Below the pieces are notes generated by a model. The model did no database searches. It was not told where the DNA came from and worked only from the letters and a program-made list of their open reading frames with translations. A stretch of 64,000 nt of DNA from Minicystis rosea (GTDB taxonomy: Bacteria > Myxococcota_A > Polyangia > Polyangiales > Polyangiaceae), in NCBI GenBank assembly GCA_001931535.1, contig CP016211.1, positions 12,446,377 through 12,510,376 on the forward strand. Direction: 5' to 3'. This document shows, piece by piece, positions 1 through 10,032 of the stretch (within the stretch, counting starts at the first letter, position 1; every line of letters begins with the position of its first letter). A program made the translations under genes and the position numbers.

Positions 1-1188
1 GTCTTCGCGAACGCGAAGACCCAGGCCGATCTGCAGCGCGAGCTCGAGCGCGTGACCCGCGCCACGAGCATGGACGCGACGGTGCACGATCGCGAGGGCC
101 ACGTGATCGTGTCGAGCGCTCATCCTCCCCTCGCGCGGCTCTCCGCGAACGAGGGAGCGCACGGCGCGAGCCTCCCGGCCTGGAACCTCATCCAGGTCGA
201 CCTCCCGGAGGGGGCGCTCGTCACGGGCACCATCGTCTGGCGCCGGGATCCGCTCCCCTCGATCCTCGTCTTCCTCGCCGCCGTGGGGGTCGCCGTCTTC
301 TCGCTCGTCTCGCTCGCCGCTCTCCCAGCCGCGCGCAGCATCGCGAGGCCTCTCCGCGAGCTCCGCGACGTGGCGCGTCGCTTCGGCGAAGGCGCGCTCT
401 CGGCCCGCGCCCGCTCCACGCGCGCGGACGAGATCGGCGATCTCGCGCGCTCGTTCGACGAGATGGCCGCGCGCATCGAGGCGAGCCGGCGCGCCGAGCG
501 CGAGCTCCTCGCGGGCATCTCGCACGAGCTGCGCACGCCGCTGGCGCGGATACGCGTCGCCCTCGATCTGGTCGAGGGCGGCGACGCCGCGATCGCCGCC
601 GCACATTTCCCCGGCATCCGCGGCGATCTCACCGAGGTCGAGCGCCTCCTCGAGGACGTCCTCACGGCGGCGAGGCTCGATCTCGCCATGCCCCAAGATG
701 CCTTCCCCGGCCTCCAGAAGGACGTCGTCCTCGCGTCCGAGCTCGTCGGCGTCATCGCTCGCCGCTTCGAGGCCAATCACCCGGAGCGCGTCCTCGATGT
801 CGAGGCCGAGGGCCTCGGCGAGGCCGCGGTCGACGTCGACGCCACGCTCCTCGGCCGGGCGCTCCAGAACCTCCTCGACAACGCGGCCAAGTACTCGCAC
901 GCGCCCGTTCGCCTCGAGGCGGCCCTCCATGGAGAGCGCCTCACGCTCCGCGTGATCGACGAGGGCATCGGTATCTCCGAGGCCGACCTTGCGCTCGTCT
1001 TCACGCCGTTCTTCCGCGGTGATCCGAGCCGCACCCGCGAGACCGGCGGCGTCGGCCTCGGCCTCGCGCTGGCTCGGCGCATCGCCCGGGCTCACGGCGG
1101 CGACGTCACGATCGACAGCCGCCTCGGCGAGGGCACCACCGTCTCGATGGAGCTCCCCGTGCTCGGCATCCAGGCCGAGCGCGTTTAG
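1..1188 (+). CDS. Sensor histidine kinase, 5' end cut off by window edge
   Basis: Membrane sensor kinase of a two-component system. The reading frame is open from base 1, so the N-terminus lies outside the window; the first internal ATG is at 52. Visible in order: the end of a periplasmic segment, one membrane helix (bases about 265-330), a HAMP linker (ARSIARPLRELRDVARRF), a HisKA box (GISHELRTPLARIR) whose His is the phosphorylation site, an N box (LLDNAAKYS), and G boxes (DEGIGIS, GGVGLGLALARRIARAHGG). All residues expected for autokinase activity are present. No response regulator follows; the partner is probably upstream, outside the window. The input ligand cannot be judged. The next gene is on the opposite strand and ends 48 bp away. 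Confidence 0.93.
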   Translation, partial: VFANAKTQADLQRELERVTRATSMDATVHDREGHVIVSSAHPPLARLSANEGAHGASLPAWNLIQVDLPEGALVTGTIVWRRDPLPSILVFLAAVGVAVFSLVSLAALPAARSIARPLRELRDVARRFGEGALSARARSTRADEIGDLARSFDEMAARIEASRRAERELLAGISHELRTPLARIRVALDLVEGGDAAIAAAHFPGIRGDLTEVERLLEDVLTAARLDLAMPQDAFPGLQKDVVLASELVGVIARRFEANHPERVLDVEAEGLGEAAVDVDATLLGRALQNLLDNAAKYSHAPVRLEAALHGERLTLRVIDEGIGISEADLALVFTPFFRGDPSRTRETGGVGLGLALARRIARAHGGDVTIDSRLGEGTTVSMELPVLGIQAERV

Positions 1189-1204
1189 ACGAGCGCGTTT
1201 AGAC
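1177..1204. repeat. Perfect 14-bp tandem duplication over the kinase stop codon
   Basis: The unit gagcgcgtttagac occurs twice head to tail at 1177-1190 and 1191-1204. The first copy contains the TAG stop codon of the kinase and the second copy repeats it just downstream. This looks like a replication-slippage duplication with no coding effect. Confidence 0.85.
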
Positions 1205-1236
1205 GACGTAGGAAGCCGCTGAAGCGTGCAAGCTCG

Positions 1237-1964
1237 TCATCCGTTTGCCGGCCGCACCCGCGCGCTGCTGATCACGTGCCCGCCGATCTCGACCCACGCG
1301 CCCTCCACCGCGAACGGCCCCTCTCCCTGCTCCAGCGATAGCTGCGCGCGCGCCATCTGGATCCCGTCGCTCCAAGGCCCGGGATCGACCTCGGCTTCTT
1401 TGAAGCCGACGTACCGCTGCACGAAAGGATCGACCGCCTTGTAGATCGACTCCTTGATCGAGAACCGCACCAGCACTTCGCGGAAGCGATCTTGGGACGA
1501 GCCCGCATCCACGATCGCGAGCTCCGCGGTCGTCAGGATCTTTCGCGAGATGTCGTGCGCGCCCGCGACGAGCTCCTCCAGATCGACGCCGAGGCCCGCG
1601 CCCGTGTCGAGCGCCGCGAGGGCCACCGCCATGCGGCGCTTGTGGCTCACCGAGCCCGCGAAGCCCCGCGGAAGCGAGGGCGCGCCGCGCGGCGTGGACA
1701 ACATCGAGGTGCGCGGTGCGCCGATCGAGGTGAGCGCGGACGCGAGCGCGAGGCGGCCGGCGACCCACGTCCCGCGGCGCAGAGGTGAGAGCGTGGCCGC
1801 GAAGGCCTGCTCCTCGGGGAGCAGCGCGGAGAGCACCTCGGTCGGCGGCGTGTCGTCGGGAATGGAGACGACACGCACGACGCCGTGCGGGTGGTCGGCG
1901 AGCGCATCGAGCGACACCGGCGACCACGGAGCGCATGGCCCGAACGTCGACCGGGGCGCGCTGC

Positions 1965-1968
<4 letters not shown>
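1237..1968 (-). CDS. 4'-phosphopantetheinyl transferase (Sfp/EntD superfamily)
   Basis: Transfers the phosphopantetheine arm of CoA to a conserved Ser of carrier proteins. Family signatures are clear: GSVSHKRRMAVAL, GLGVDLEEL (Mg-binding D and E) and FSIKESIYKAVDPFVQ (the F-S-x-K-E-S-x-Y-K core). Its 243 residues are normal for the group, and the layout resembles EntD-like enzymes used for siderophore, polyketide and NRPS carrier proteins. It starts with TTG at 1968, and that codon overlaps the TGA of glmM by 4 bp (TTGA), so translation is probably coupled to glmM. No synthase cluster is present in the window, so its carrier-protein clients lie elsewhere. The exact start is uncertain because no ATG lies nearby. 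Confidence 0.9.
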
Positions 1969-3368
<1,400 letters not shown>

Positions 3369-3526
3369 GATCCCTCGCGAGTGGGCGTTCCCTGCCGTCG
3401 ATCGGCCCTGACTATCGCACGGCGCGCGGCGAGCGCGCGGCGTCATCGCACCCGCGGACGCACTTCCTCGAAGGACGGCGCTCGCAGTCGGGAGAGTCGA
3501 CCGTCACGGTCGGCGAGGCCCCGCGC

Positions 3527-4582
3527 TCACGTTCGGGAGGCCTGCGGAGGCTGCTCGTTGTTCGCGCGTGCGGCGCGCTCTCCGAAGCCGAAGATCCGCC
3601 CGATGCGTCCCGCGCCCTCGATTTCGCGGCCCCGGCGCGCGCTCTCGGTCGCGCCGTCGGCGCTCGGGAGGAAGCGATTGACGAGCGAAAGCGCGCGCAC
3701 CGCGAGCGCCGGCGCGAGGCCGTGGACGCGCGCGAGGATGGCCGACGGCGCGCCCAGATGAACGATGGTCTCGCCGTCCCGCGCCGCGCGCACGATGCGC
3801 CGCGCCGCGCGCCGCGCGCCCACGGTGAGGAGCGGGAGCGACGCGCCCGCGCGGAACCAGGCGAGCTCACGCTTCTGATCGCCGCCGAACTCCGCGTTGT
3901 AGAACGACCCCGTGCGCATGAGCCACGGGAACACCGTGGTCACGCGGATCCCTTCGCGCAGAAGCTCCGCGGCGAGCCCTTCGGAGAAGCCCGCGAGCGC
4001 GAACTTCGAGGCCGAGTACCCGAGCAGGTGCGGCACCGCCACGCGGCCGCCGATGGAGACGACGTTCACCACGCGCGCATTCCGGCCCTGCGCGCGCAGG
4101 TGCGGCAGCGCCGCGAAGGTCGCGTGGGCTGCGCTCCAGAAGTTCGATCGCATGGCCTCGTCGACGCTCTCCAGCGTGGTCGTCGCGGCCGGCTCCACGT
4201 GGATGACCCCGGCCACGTTCACGAGGATGTCGACGCGCTCCCACTCCAGCGCCGCGCGCTCGACGAACACCTCCGCCTGTCCGCGATCTCCGAGGTCCGC
4301 CCGCCGCGCGAGCACGTCGATGCCCTGCTCGCGGAGCCTCTTTTCGGCTTCGTCGAGGGCGCTCTGATCGCGCCCGCAGATGGCGACGCGCGCCCCCCGC
4401 CGGCCGAGCTCCTCCGCGATGAGCAGCCCCAGGCCACGCGATCCGCCGGTGACGATGGCCACCCGTCCCGAGAGGTCGAGGCGTCGCATCCGCCGTCGCG
4501 CGAGGCGAGCGATCGCGAGCAGCGAGAGCCCCGCCGCCGCGGCGCCCAAGGTGCGAATCAACCGGTGTGAAGCTCGTGCCAT
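3527..4582 (-). CDS. Membrane-anchored short-chain dehydrogenase/reductase
   Basis: NAD(P)-dependent oxidoreductase of the classical SDR family; substrate unknown. From ATG 4582 (351 residues) there is one N-terminal hydrophobic helix (about residues 8-28) and then a Rossmann domain: cofactor loop TGGSRGLG (45-52), NVAG (122-125, in place of the usual NNAG), catalytic Ser176, Tyr189 and Lys193 (YSASK). The C-terminal third carries Arg-rich segments. The open frame continues to 5005, but that stretch is repeat DNA translating to an unnatural Arg/Ala-rich peptide, so ATG 4582 is preferred. The gene stands alone; no pathway neighbours are visible. Confidence 0.88.
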   Translation of the reverse strand: MARASHRLIRTLGAAAAGLSLLAIARLARRRMRRLDLSGRVAIVTGGSRGLGLLIAEELGRRGARVAICGRDQSALDEAEKRLREQGIDVLARRADLGDRGQAEVFVERAALEWERVDILVNVAGVIHVEPAATTTLESVDEAMRSNFWSAAHATFAALPHLRAQGRNARVVNVVSIGGRVAVPHLLGYSASKFALAGFSEGLAAELLREGIRVTTVFPWLMRTGSFYNAEFGGDQKRELAWFRAGASLPLLTVGARRAARRIVRAARDGETIVHLGAPSAILARVHGLAPALAVRALSLVNRFLPSADGATESARRGREIEGAGRIGRIFGFGERAARANNEQPPQASRT

Positions 4583-4689
4583 GGTGCAGATCCCCGGCCG
4601 AGAGCGGCATCGAGCATGCCGAGCCGGCATGGATGAGCCGGGAATCTCAGTACATCCAGGCCCGCCGCGCTCGCGAAGCCCGCCGCCCA

Positions 4690-4757
4690 CCGCCATGCAC
4701 CATGCAATGCAACGCAACAGCAGCCGCGAGCGCGAGCGAGCGGACCCCATCGCTTCG
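4690..4757. repeat. Long direct repeat, copy 1
   Basis: Begins ccgccatgcaccatgcaatg and ends ccccatcgcttcg. It matches 4889-4951 exactly except for a 5-base insertion (cgcaa) after the 24th base. The two copies start 199 bp apart and are in the same orientation. Confidence 0.9.
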
Positions 4758-4888
4758 TCGGCATCATCGTCGACGCACGCCGGCCGCATGGCCGGTTTCC
4801 CGATGCGCTTGCGAAGCCCGCTCGCTTGCGCTCGCGGCTGCCGGCGCCGCGGCTGCCGGCGCTGCCTCCCGCGCCAGCGAAGGCATCG

Positions 4889-4951
4889 CCGCCATGCACC
4901 ATGCAATGCAACAGCAGCCGCGAGCGCGAGCGAGCGGACCCCATCGCTTCG
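4889..4951. repeat. Long direct repeat, copy 2
   Basis: 63-bp copy of the repeat at 4690-4757, lacking the 5-base insertion. Both copies end in the same gcgagcgagcggaccccatc segment. The intervening 131 bp are not repeated elsewhere in the window as far as I can see. Confidence 0.9.
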
Positions 4952-5154
4952 GCCGCATGCTGCTGAGCAACGTTGCGCGTACGCGAGGTGCGGCAGGTTG
5001 TCCAAACGGTGCGGCAGGCTGACGCGCCCGCGTCATGATGGACATGCGTCTCATGCCGCTTTTGTCCGCCGATCGTCGCATCGTCGCGATGGGGGCGGAG
5101 GTCGCCTTGCCGAAGGCGTGCGTGCCCGAAAGGGATGGCGCATCATGGGCGCCC

Positions 5155-5568
5155 ATGCCCTACGACCCGAAGATCCTGGCGCAGCACAAGGAGCAGATGG
5201 CCTGCGGCGAAGGCATCCCCGTCACGTTCGTCACGCACTACGAGAAGCGTGCCGAAGGGCAGCTCCGCCTCGAGCGCGTGAGCGAGGACGTGGCGGCGGG
5301 GCGCGCGCGCAAGTGGCTCATCATCTGCCTCGTCGTCGCGCCCTTCTCCTTCGCCTTCCCGCCGCACTTCCCCTGGCCGCTGGTCATGATCGCGACGGGC
5401 ATCGTCGGCTTCTACATGCGCAAGAGCCAGCGCGGCACGATCCTCTGCGGCGAGGGCACGTGCCCCCAATGCGGCGCCTTCCAAATCGTCGGCGGCGGCA
5501 ACGCCGAGTACCCGCTCGCCCACTTCTGCACCGAGTGCAGCGAGCGGAGCCTGATCCAACCGAGCTGA
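5155..5568 (+). CDS. Small membrane protein with C-terminal zinc ribbon
   Basis: Unrecognised 137-residue protein. It has a soluble N-terminal part, one or two hydrophobic helices in the middle (KWLIICLVVAPFSFAF and PWPLVMIATGIVGFYM) and a C-terminal Cys cluster (ILCGEGTCPQCGAF, then HFCTECSE) that should form a zinc ribbon. The frame is open from an ATG at 5035, but the first residues from there look non-native. MPYDPKIL at 5155 is the more natural start, although no strong ribosome site precedes it. It is followed by a convergent gap with two hairpins. Function unknown. Confidence 0.7.
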   Translation: MPYDPKILAQHKEQMACGEGIPVTFVTHYEKRAEGQLRLERVSEDVAAGRARKWLIICLVVAPFSFAFPPHFPWPLVMIATGIVGFYMRKSQRGTILCGEGTCPQCGAFQIVGGGNAEYPLAHFCTECSERSLIQPS

Positions 5569-5733
5569 TTCACGGCTCGCAGGCCCGCTTCGGGCTCGAC
5601 GCTCCTCGCTTCCGACATCTCCACCGTCGCGTCCGCAGTCTCGACGTTGCGCCGTCGGGACCTTGGCGCGCGGCGCACGTCTCACCGCTTCATCGAGTGA
5701 TGTCGAGCGCAGCCATCTGCGGCGCGGCACCGG

Positions 5734-5762
5734 CGATCGCGGCCGGCGATGGGCCGCGATCG
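5734..5762. terminator. Perfect 11-bp stem hairpin, probable bidirectional terminator
   Basis: cgatcgcggcc (5734-5744) pairs perfectly with ggccgcgatcg (5752-5762) around a 7-nt loop. It lies between convergent genes. On the + strand it is followed by a pyrimidine-rich run (tcagcttccttctg) but not a true U tract, so the terminator role is inferred. Confidence 0.5.
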
Positions 5763-5827
5763 TCAGCTTCCTTCTGTCGTCGGGGAATATTGGGAGCGGC
5801 GATGCTGCAGCTCGCCGGCTGTTGACG

Positions 5828-5857
5828 CGAGCGCCCCGCGCTGGGGCAGGGCGCTCG
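5828..5857 (-). terminator. 9-bp stem hairpin just after the fibro-slime gene
   Basis: cgagcgccc (5828-5836) pairs with gggcgctcg (5849-5857) around a 12-nt loop, 17 bp beyond the stop codon of the minus-strand gene. There is no U tract. It may be a terminator or an mRNA-stabilising stem. Confidence 0.35.
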
Positions 5858-5873
5858 CTCGTCGATCAGGCGA

Positions 5874-8800
5874 TCACTGCGCCACACTGAGGTGGCAGTT
5901 CTGATCGCAGTTCGACGTGCCGTCGCACTGCTCGCCGAACTGCGACTGTACGTGGCCGTCGCCGCAGCGCGGAGCGAAGGCGCAGGCCGTGGTGCACACG
6001 CCGGGGCCGTAGGCCGTGGCCGGCGACACGTTGGCAGGGCCGTTGTCGCAGCTCTCAGGGCCGTTCTTGATCCCGTCGCCGCAGTAGCCGGGCAGCGTGC
6101 AGTTCGGGTTGCACGTGCCGTAGTTGCCGTTGTTGATGCCGTTGTCGCACTGCTCGCCCGGGTCCTTGATGCCGTTGCCGCACTTGAACCGGCAGTGGAT
6201 GTCGCAGCCGCTCCCGACCGTGCCGTTGTTGGTGCCGTCGTCGCATTGCTCGGGCGGGTTGATGACGCCGTTGCCGCACGTGACGAGCGGGACGAAGTTC
6301 TTGCAGTCGGCGGTGCACGAGCCGGGCAGGCCGCTGTTCACGCCGTCGTCGCACGTCTCGCCGAACTGACCGGAGACCGCGTGATCGCCGCAGTACGGCG
6401 CCGGCTTGCAGGCGTTGGTGCACTGGCCGACGCCGTAGGCGTTGGCGTTGTTGGCCCCGCCCATGTCGCACGACTCGGGCGGGGTCTGCACCGCGCCGTC
6501 ACCGCAGTACGCGGCGAAGGTGCAGTTCGGGTTGCAGGTGCCGTAGGTGCCGTTGTTGGCGCCGTCGTCGCACTGCTCGGTGCCGTTCTTCACGCCGTCG
6601 CCGCAGCGCGCCCCGAGCGTGCAGTTCGCGTTGCAACCGCCGTAGCCGCCGACGTTGTTGGCCGCGCCGAGATCGCACTCCTCGTTCGCATCCTTGACGC
6701 CGTCGCCGCACTTGAGGGTGCAGTCGGCCTTGCACTTGTCGGCGCTCGAGCCGTTGTTGATGCCGTTGTCGCACTGCTCGCCGTTGCCGGCCTGGGTGAT
6801 GCCGTCGCCGCAGCGCGGGCCGAGCGTGCAGCCCGTGGTGCAGTGGCCGTAGCCCATGCCGTTGCTCGCGGCCTCGTCGCACTGCTCGCCGTTCGAGATG
6901 ACGCCGTCACCGCAGTACGGCGCGAACTTGCAGCCCGGGCCGCAGACCTTGCTCGCGCCGCCGTAGGTCGTGGCGTTGGTCCCGTTGTCGCACTGCTCGG
7001 GCGGGTTCTGCAGCGTGGCGTCGCCGCAGTACGGCGCGCGCGCCATGCAGCCCGGCATGCAGGTGCCGTAGGCGCCGTTGTTGGTGCCGTCGTCGCAGAC
7101 CTCGTTGCCGGCGACGATGCCGTCGCCGCAGGTCGGGCTGCACTGGCTGATGGTGTGCGTGAAGCCGCTCAACGTCAGCGTGTACGTCGACTGGCAGGTG
7201 TGGCGCTCGGCCTGGAACAGGTCGATCGAGTACATGCCGCCGTTGACCAGGCCGAGGTTCGTCGCCGTGGCCGCGTTGAGCGTCACCGTCCCGGAGGACG
7301 CGCCGTGGACGCCGCCGAGATCGACGGCGAGCTTGCCGTTGATGAAGGCCCACACGTCATCGTCGCCGGTGAACGTGAACGTGGGCGCCGAGCTCGACGA
7401 GTACGTGAACGGGTAGTGCAGCTCGCTCGTGAACGCGAAGTTGTGGCCGCTCGTGTTGTTGTTGGGAGTGCAGTCGGTGCCCGTCTGCGCACCGGCGCCC
7501 GCGTTCCATCCGAGGCCGTCGACCGGATAGAAGATCTGGTTGTTGTACTGGTAGACGTTGGGCGAGATCTGGTTGAGCGTCAGCGTCGTCGGTTGGCTCG
7601 CCGCGTTCAGGTAGACGAGCTTCGCGTACGGGTTCACCGAGTTGACGCCGTTGCAGCCCTTGTCGTGGTACCACCAGCAGAAGTTCACGGCGCCCGTGAG
7701 CGCGGTGGTGCTCCCGTTCGAGAGCCACACCGGCTTGCTGTCCGTGCCCAGCGTGGAGTTGACGAGCCCCGTCACCACGCCCGTGGAGAAGGCCTCGAAG
7801 TCGGGGCTGCCGGTGCCCGGGGTCGTCGTGTTCTTGTAGAGGAAGTCGCGGTAGAGGATCGGGATCACCAAGCTCGTCGCGGGCGCCTGGTTCACCGCGT
7901 TGCACGTCCAACCGGTCTCGATGGTGCAGGTGGGCGAGCAACCGTCGCCGGCGATGGTGTTGCCGTCGTCGCACTGCTCCTGCGGGAACTTGAGCCCGTC
8001 ACCGCAGACCGCGGTGCACGTCCCGCCCTGGCACTGCGGCTCCACCGTGCAGGTCGGCGAGCACCCGTCGTACGGGATTCGGTTGCCGTCGTCGCACTGC
8101 TCGAAGCCTTCCTTCACCCCGTCGCCGCAGGTCGTCACGTGGCAGACCGACTTCGGCCCGGGGAGCTGCGAGACGCACGCGAAGCCCGGCTGCAGCGTGC
8201 ACGTGGTGCTGCATCCGTCGGTGTTGTTGGTGTTGCCGTCGTCGCACTGCTCGTTGCCGGCGATGATGCCGTCGCCGCATTGCTTGGCGATGCACTTCGC
8301 GCCCGGCGTCGGGCACTGCCAGCCCGTCTCCAGCGCGCACGTCGCGCTGCAGCCGTCGGCCGAGACCTTGTTGCCGTCGTCGCACGTCTCGCTGCCGTTC
8401 ACCTTGCCGTCGCCGCACACCACCGTGCTGATGCAGGGCATGCCCGGCGTCGGGCACACGAAGTTCGGCTCCAGCGTGCACGTCGCGCTGCAACCGTCGC
8501 CGCTCGTGGCGTTGCCGTCGTCGCAGCTCTCGCCGATCTGCAGGTCGACGACGCTGTCGCCGCAGAACGCGATCTTCTTGCAGGCCATGCCCGGCGTCGG
8601 GCACGTGTAGCCGGCCTCCACCATGCAGCCCGCGCTGCAGCCGTCGCCGTTGTTGGTGTTGCCGTCGTCGCACTGCTCGGTGGTCACGAGCATGCCGTCG
8701 CCGCACATGTTGACCGGCACCTTGGTGCATGGGCCGCCGTTGCCGCCGACGTTCGGGCAGGTGTAGCCCGGCTCGACCTGCGAGCAGTCCGCGCTGCAAC

Positions 8801-9677
8801 CGTCGCCGGCCACGTTGTTGCCGTCGTCGCACGCTTCGCCCGGGTTCACCTGCGCGTTGCCGCAGACCCAGACGTTGACGCACGCCGCGCCCGGCGTGGG
8901 GCAGAGGTAGCCCGGCTCCGGCACGCACACGCCCGAGCAGCCGTCGCCCGGCACCGTGTTGCCGTCGTCGCACTGCTCGCCGCTGTCGAGGAAGCCGTCG
9001 CCGCAGTAGTGGAAGACCTCGCACGGCATGCCGGGCGTCGGGCACGTCCAGCCGGATTCCAGCTTGCAGTTGGCGTTGCAGCCATCGCCGCCGAGCGTGT
9101 TGCCGTCGTCGCAGTCCTCGCCGTTGTTGACCGCGCTGTCGCCGCACGCGGCCACCGTCACCGGCGTGCACGGCTGGCCCGGCTCGGCGCAGGCCCAACC
9201 CGGCTCGACCTGACAGCCCATCGAGCAGCCGTCGCTGTCGGCGGCGTTGCCGTCGTCGCATTGCTCGACGCCTTCGATGATGCCGTTGCCGCAGACCTGC
9301 GTGACCGTGAAGATGCATGGCATGCCCGGCGTCGGACACGCGTAGCCGGGCTCGATCTGACAGATGCCCGAGCAGCCGTCGCCGGGGATGGAGTTGCCGT
9401 CGTCGCACTCCTCGCCCTCTCCGAGCAGCCCGTCACCGCAGACGACGGGAATGGGCGCGTCGGTGCCGCCGTCGCCGGCGTCGGTCGTGTCGCCGCCGAA
9501 GCCGCCGTCGAACAGGCCGGGCCCAGTCGAGCCGCCGATGCCGCCGGCGCCTCCGGGCAGGCCCGTCGCCGTGCTGCCACCACTGCCTCGAAGCACGATC
9601 TCGATGGGATCTGTGCACGCTGCAACACCCACCGTGGCGGCAATCGCCGCCGACCAGAGAGCAAGACGAAGGTTCAT
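5874..9677 (-). CDS. Fibro-slime / DUF4215 Cys-rich repeat lipoprotein
   Basis: Large surface lipoprotein of 1267 residues. ATG 9677 (MNLRLALWSAAIAATVGVAAC) gives a signal peptide with a lipobox (VAAC). A Gly/Asp-rich linker follows, then 11 Cys-rich repeats of the form CGDG-x-GEQCDDGN-x-GDGCS (DUF4215 / Myxococcus Cys-rich repeat type). Next comes one fibro-slime domain (about residues 600-845, with FTFTGDDDVWAFINGKLAVD and DLGGVHG), then 12 more, longer repeats of the CGDG-EQCDNG-YGTC-NC type. Fibro-slime domains occur in secreted adhesion and slime proteins of myxobacteria and slime moulds; calcium- or carbohydrate-dependent adhesion is plausible but not shown. The 78 bp of open frame before 9677 are left out because the lipobox fixes the start. 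Confidence 0.9.
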   Translation of the reverse strand: MNLRLALWSAAIAATVGVAACTDPIEIVLRGSGGSTATGLPGGAGGIGGSTGPGLFDGGFGGDTTDAGDGGTDAPIPVVCGDGLLGEGEECDDGNSIPGDGCSGICQIEPGYACPTPGMPCIFTVTQVCGNGIIEGVEQCDDGNAADSDGCSMGCQVEPGWACAEPGQPCTPVTVAACGDSAVNNGEDCDDGNTLGGDGCNANCKLESGWTCPTPGMPCEVFHYCGDGFLDSGEQCDDGNTVPGDGCSGVCVPEPGYLCPTPGAACVNVWVCGNAQVNPGEACDDGNNVAGDGCSADCSQVEPGYTCPNVGGNGGPCTKVPVNMCGDGMLVTTEQCDDGNTNNGDGCSAGCMVEAGYTCPTPGMACKKIAFCGDSVVDLQIGESCDDGNATSGDGCSATCTLEPNFVCPTPGMPCISTVVCGDGKVNGSETCDDGNKVSADGCSATCALETGWQCPTPGAKCIAKQCGDGIIAGNEQCDDGNTNNTDGCSTTCTLQPGFACVSQLPGPKSVCHVTTCGDGVKEGFEQCDDGNRIPYDGCSPTCTVEPQCQGGTCTAVCGDGLKFPQEQCDDGNTIAGDGCSPTCTIETGWTCNAVNQAPATSLVIPILYRDFLYKNTTTPGTGSPDFEAFSTGVVTGLVNSTLGTDSKPVWLSNGSTTALTGAVNFCWWYHDKGCNGVNSVNPYAKLVYLNAASQPTTLTLNQISPNVYQYNNQIFYPVDGLGWNAGAGAQTGTDCTPNNNTSGHNFAFTSELHYPFTYSSSSAPTFTFTGDDDVWAFINGKLAVDLGGVHGASSGTVTLNAATATNLGLVNGGMYSIDLFQAERHTCQSTYTLTLSGFTHTISQCSPTCGDGIVAGNEVCDDGTNNGAYGTCMPGCMARAPYCGDATLQNPPEQCDNGTNATTYGGASKVCGPGCKFAPYCGDGVISNGEQCDEAASNGMGYGHCTTGCTLGPRCGDGITQAGNGEQCDNGINNGSSADKCKADCTLKCGDGVKDANEECDLGAANNVGGYGGCNANCTLGARCGDGVKNGTEQCDDGANNGTYGTCNPNCTFAAYCGDGAVQTPPESCDMGGANNANAYGVGQCTNACKPAPYCGDHAVSGQFGETCDDGVNSGLPGSCTADCKNFVPLVTCGNGVINPPEQCDDGTNNGTVGSGCDIHCRFKCGNGIKDPGEQCDNGINNGNYGTCNPNCTLPGYCGDGIKNGPESCDNGPANVSPATAYGPGVCTTACAFAPRCGDGHVQSQFGEQCDGTSNCDQNCHLSVAQ

Positions 9678-10032
9678 CGTAGTCGATGCTACACGGCCTC
9701 TCTCTGCATTCGCAGCATCGATCGCGCGCTCGACGAAGCGTTCTCGTCGTCGCACGACGCGACATGCGCCTTCCGATCACGATGTCGCAGGATCGGAGCC
9801 GCACACCGCGATGTGCCCTCGTCACGCACGCGTGACCGAGCTTTCTCGATGGAGTCGAGGTGTCGTCGAAAGAGATGCGAGGTGGGGCCGTCACGTGGGA
9901 CGGGGCTGCACCCTAAGGCCGAAGACGGCATGCGTGGGCGCCCGCGGAGCGCACCGTGATCGCGCGCTCCGCGGTTCGGACATCCATCGGTGTTCGTCCG
10001 TGATGATGTCCGTCAGCGATGGATGATGCTCG
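9678..10032. other. Intergenic region upstream of the fibro-slime gene
   Basis: 355 bp between two minus-strand genes. It should contain the fibro-slime promoter. An inverted repeat tcgatgct / agcatcga (9683-9690 and 9714-9721, 23-bp spacer) just upstream of the start could be an operator. Near 9985-10040 there are loose repeats of a cgtcagtgatg-like motif. No gene seen. Confidence 0.5.

Larger units (their letters stand above)
4583..5154. other. Repeat-rich intergenic region
   Basis: Divergent gap between the SDR gene and the small zinc-ribbon gene. It contains a pair of long direct repeats (4690-4757 and 4889-4951) and a 15-bp tandem duplication between them at 4835-4864 (unit cggctgccggcgccg, one mismatch). 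Open frames across it are made of the repeats and show no family features. No RNA gene was recognised. Confidence 0.7.
5569..5873. other. Convergent intergenic region with two strong hairpins
   Basis: Separates the 3' ends of the zinc-ribbon gene and the fibro-slime gene. It carries perfect hairpins at 5734-5762 and 5828-5857 and no plausible gene. Confidence 0.6.

Noticed and set aside
5892..9959. 1355-residue open frame on the + strand opposite the fibro-slime gene
   Set aside because: It is antisense to the DUF4215 repeats and translates to a monotonous Val/Ala/Arg/Asp-rich sequence without any motif; the minus-strand gene has clear domains and a lipobox.
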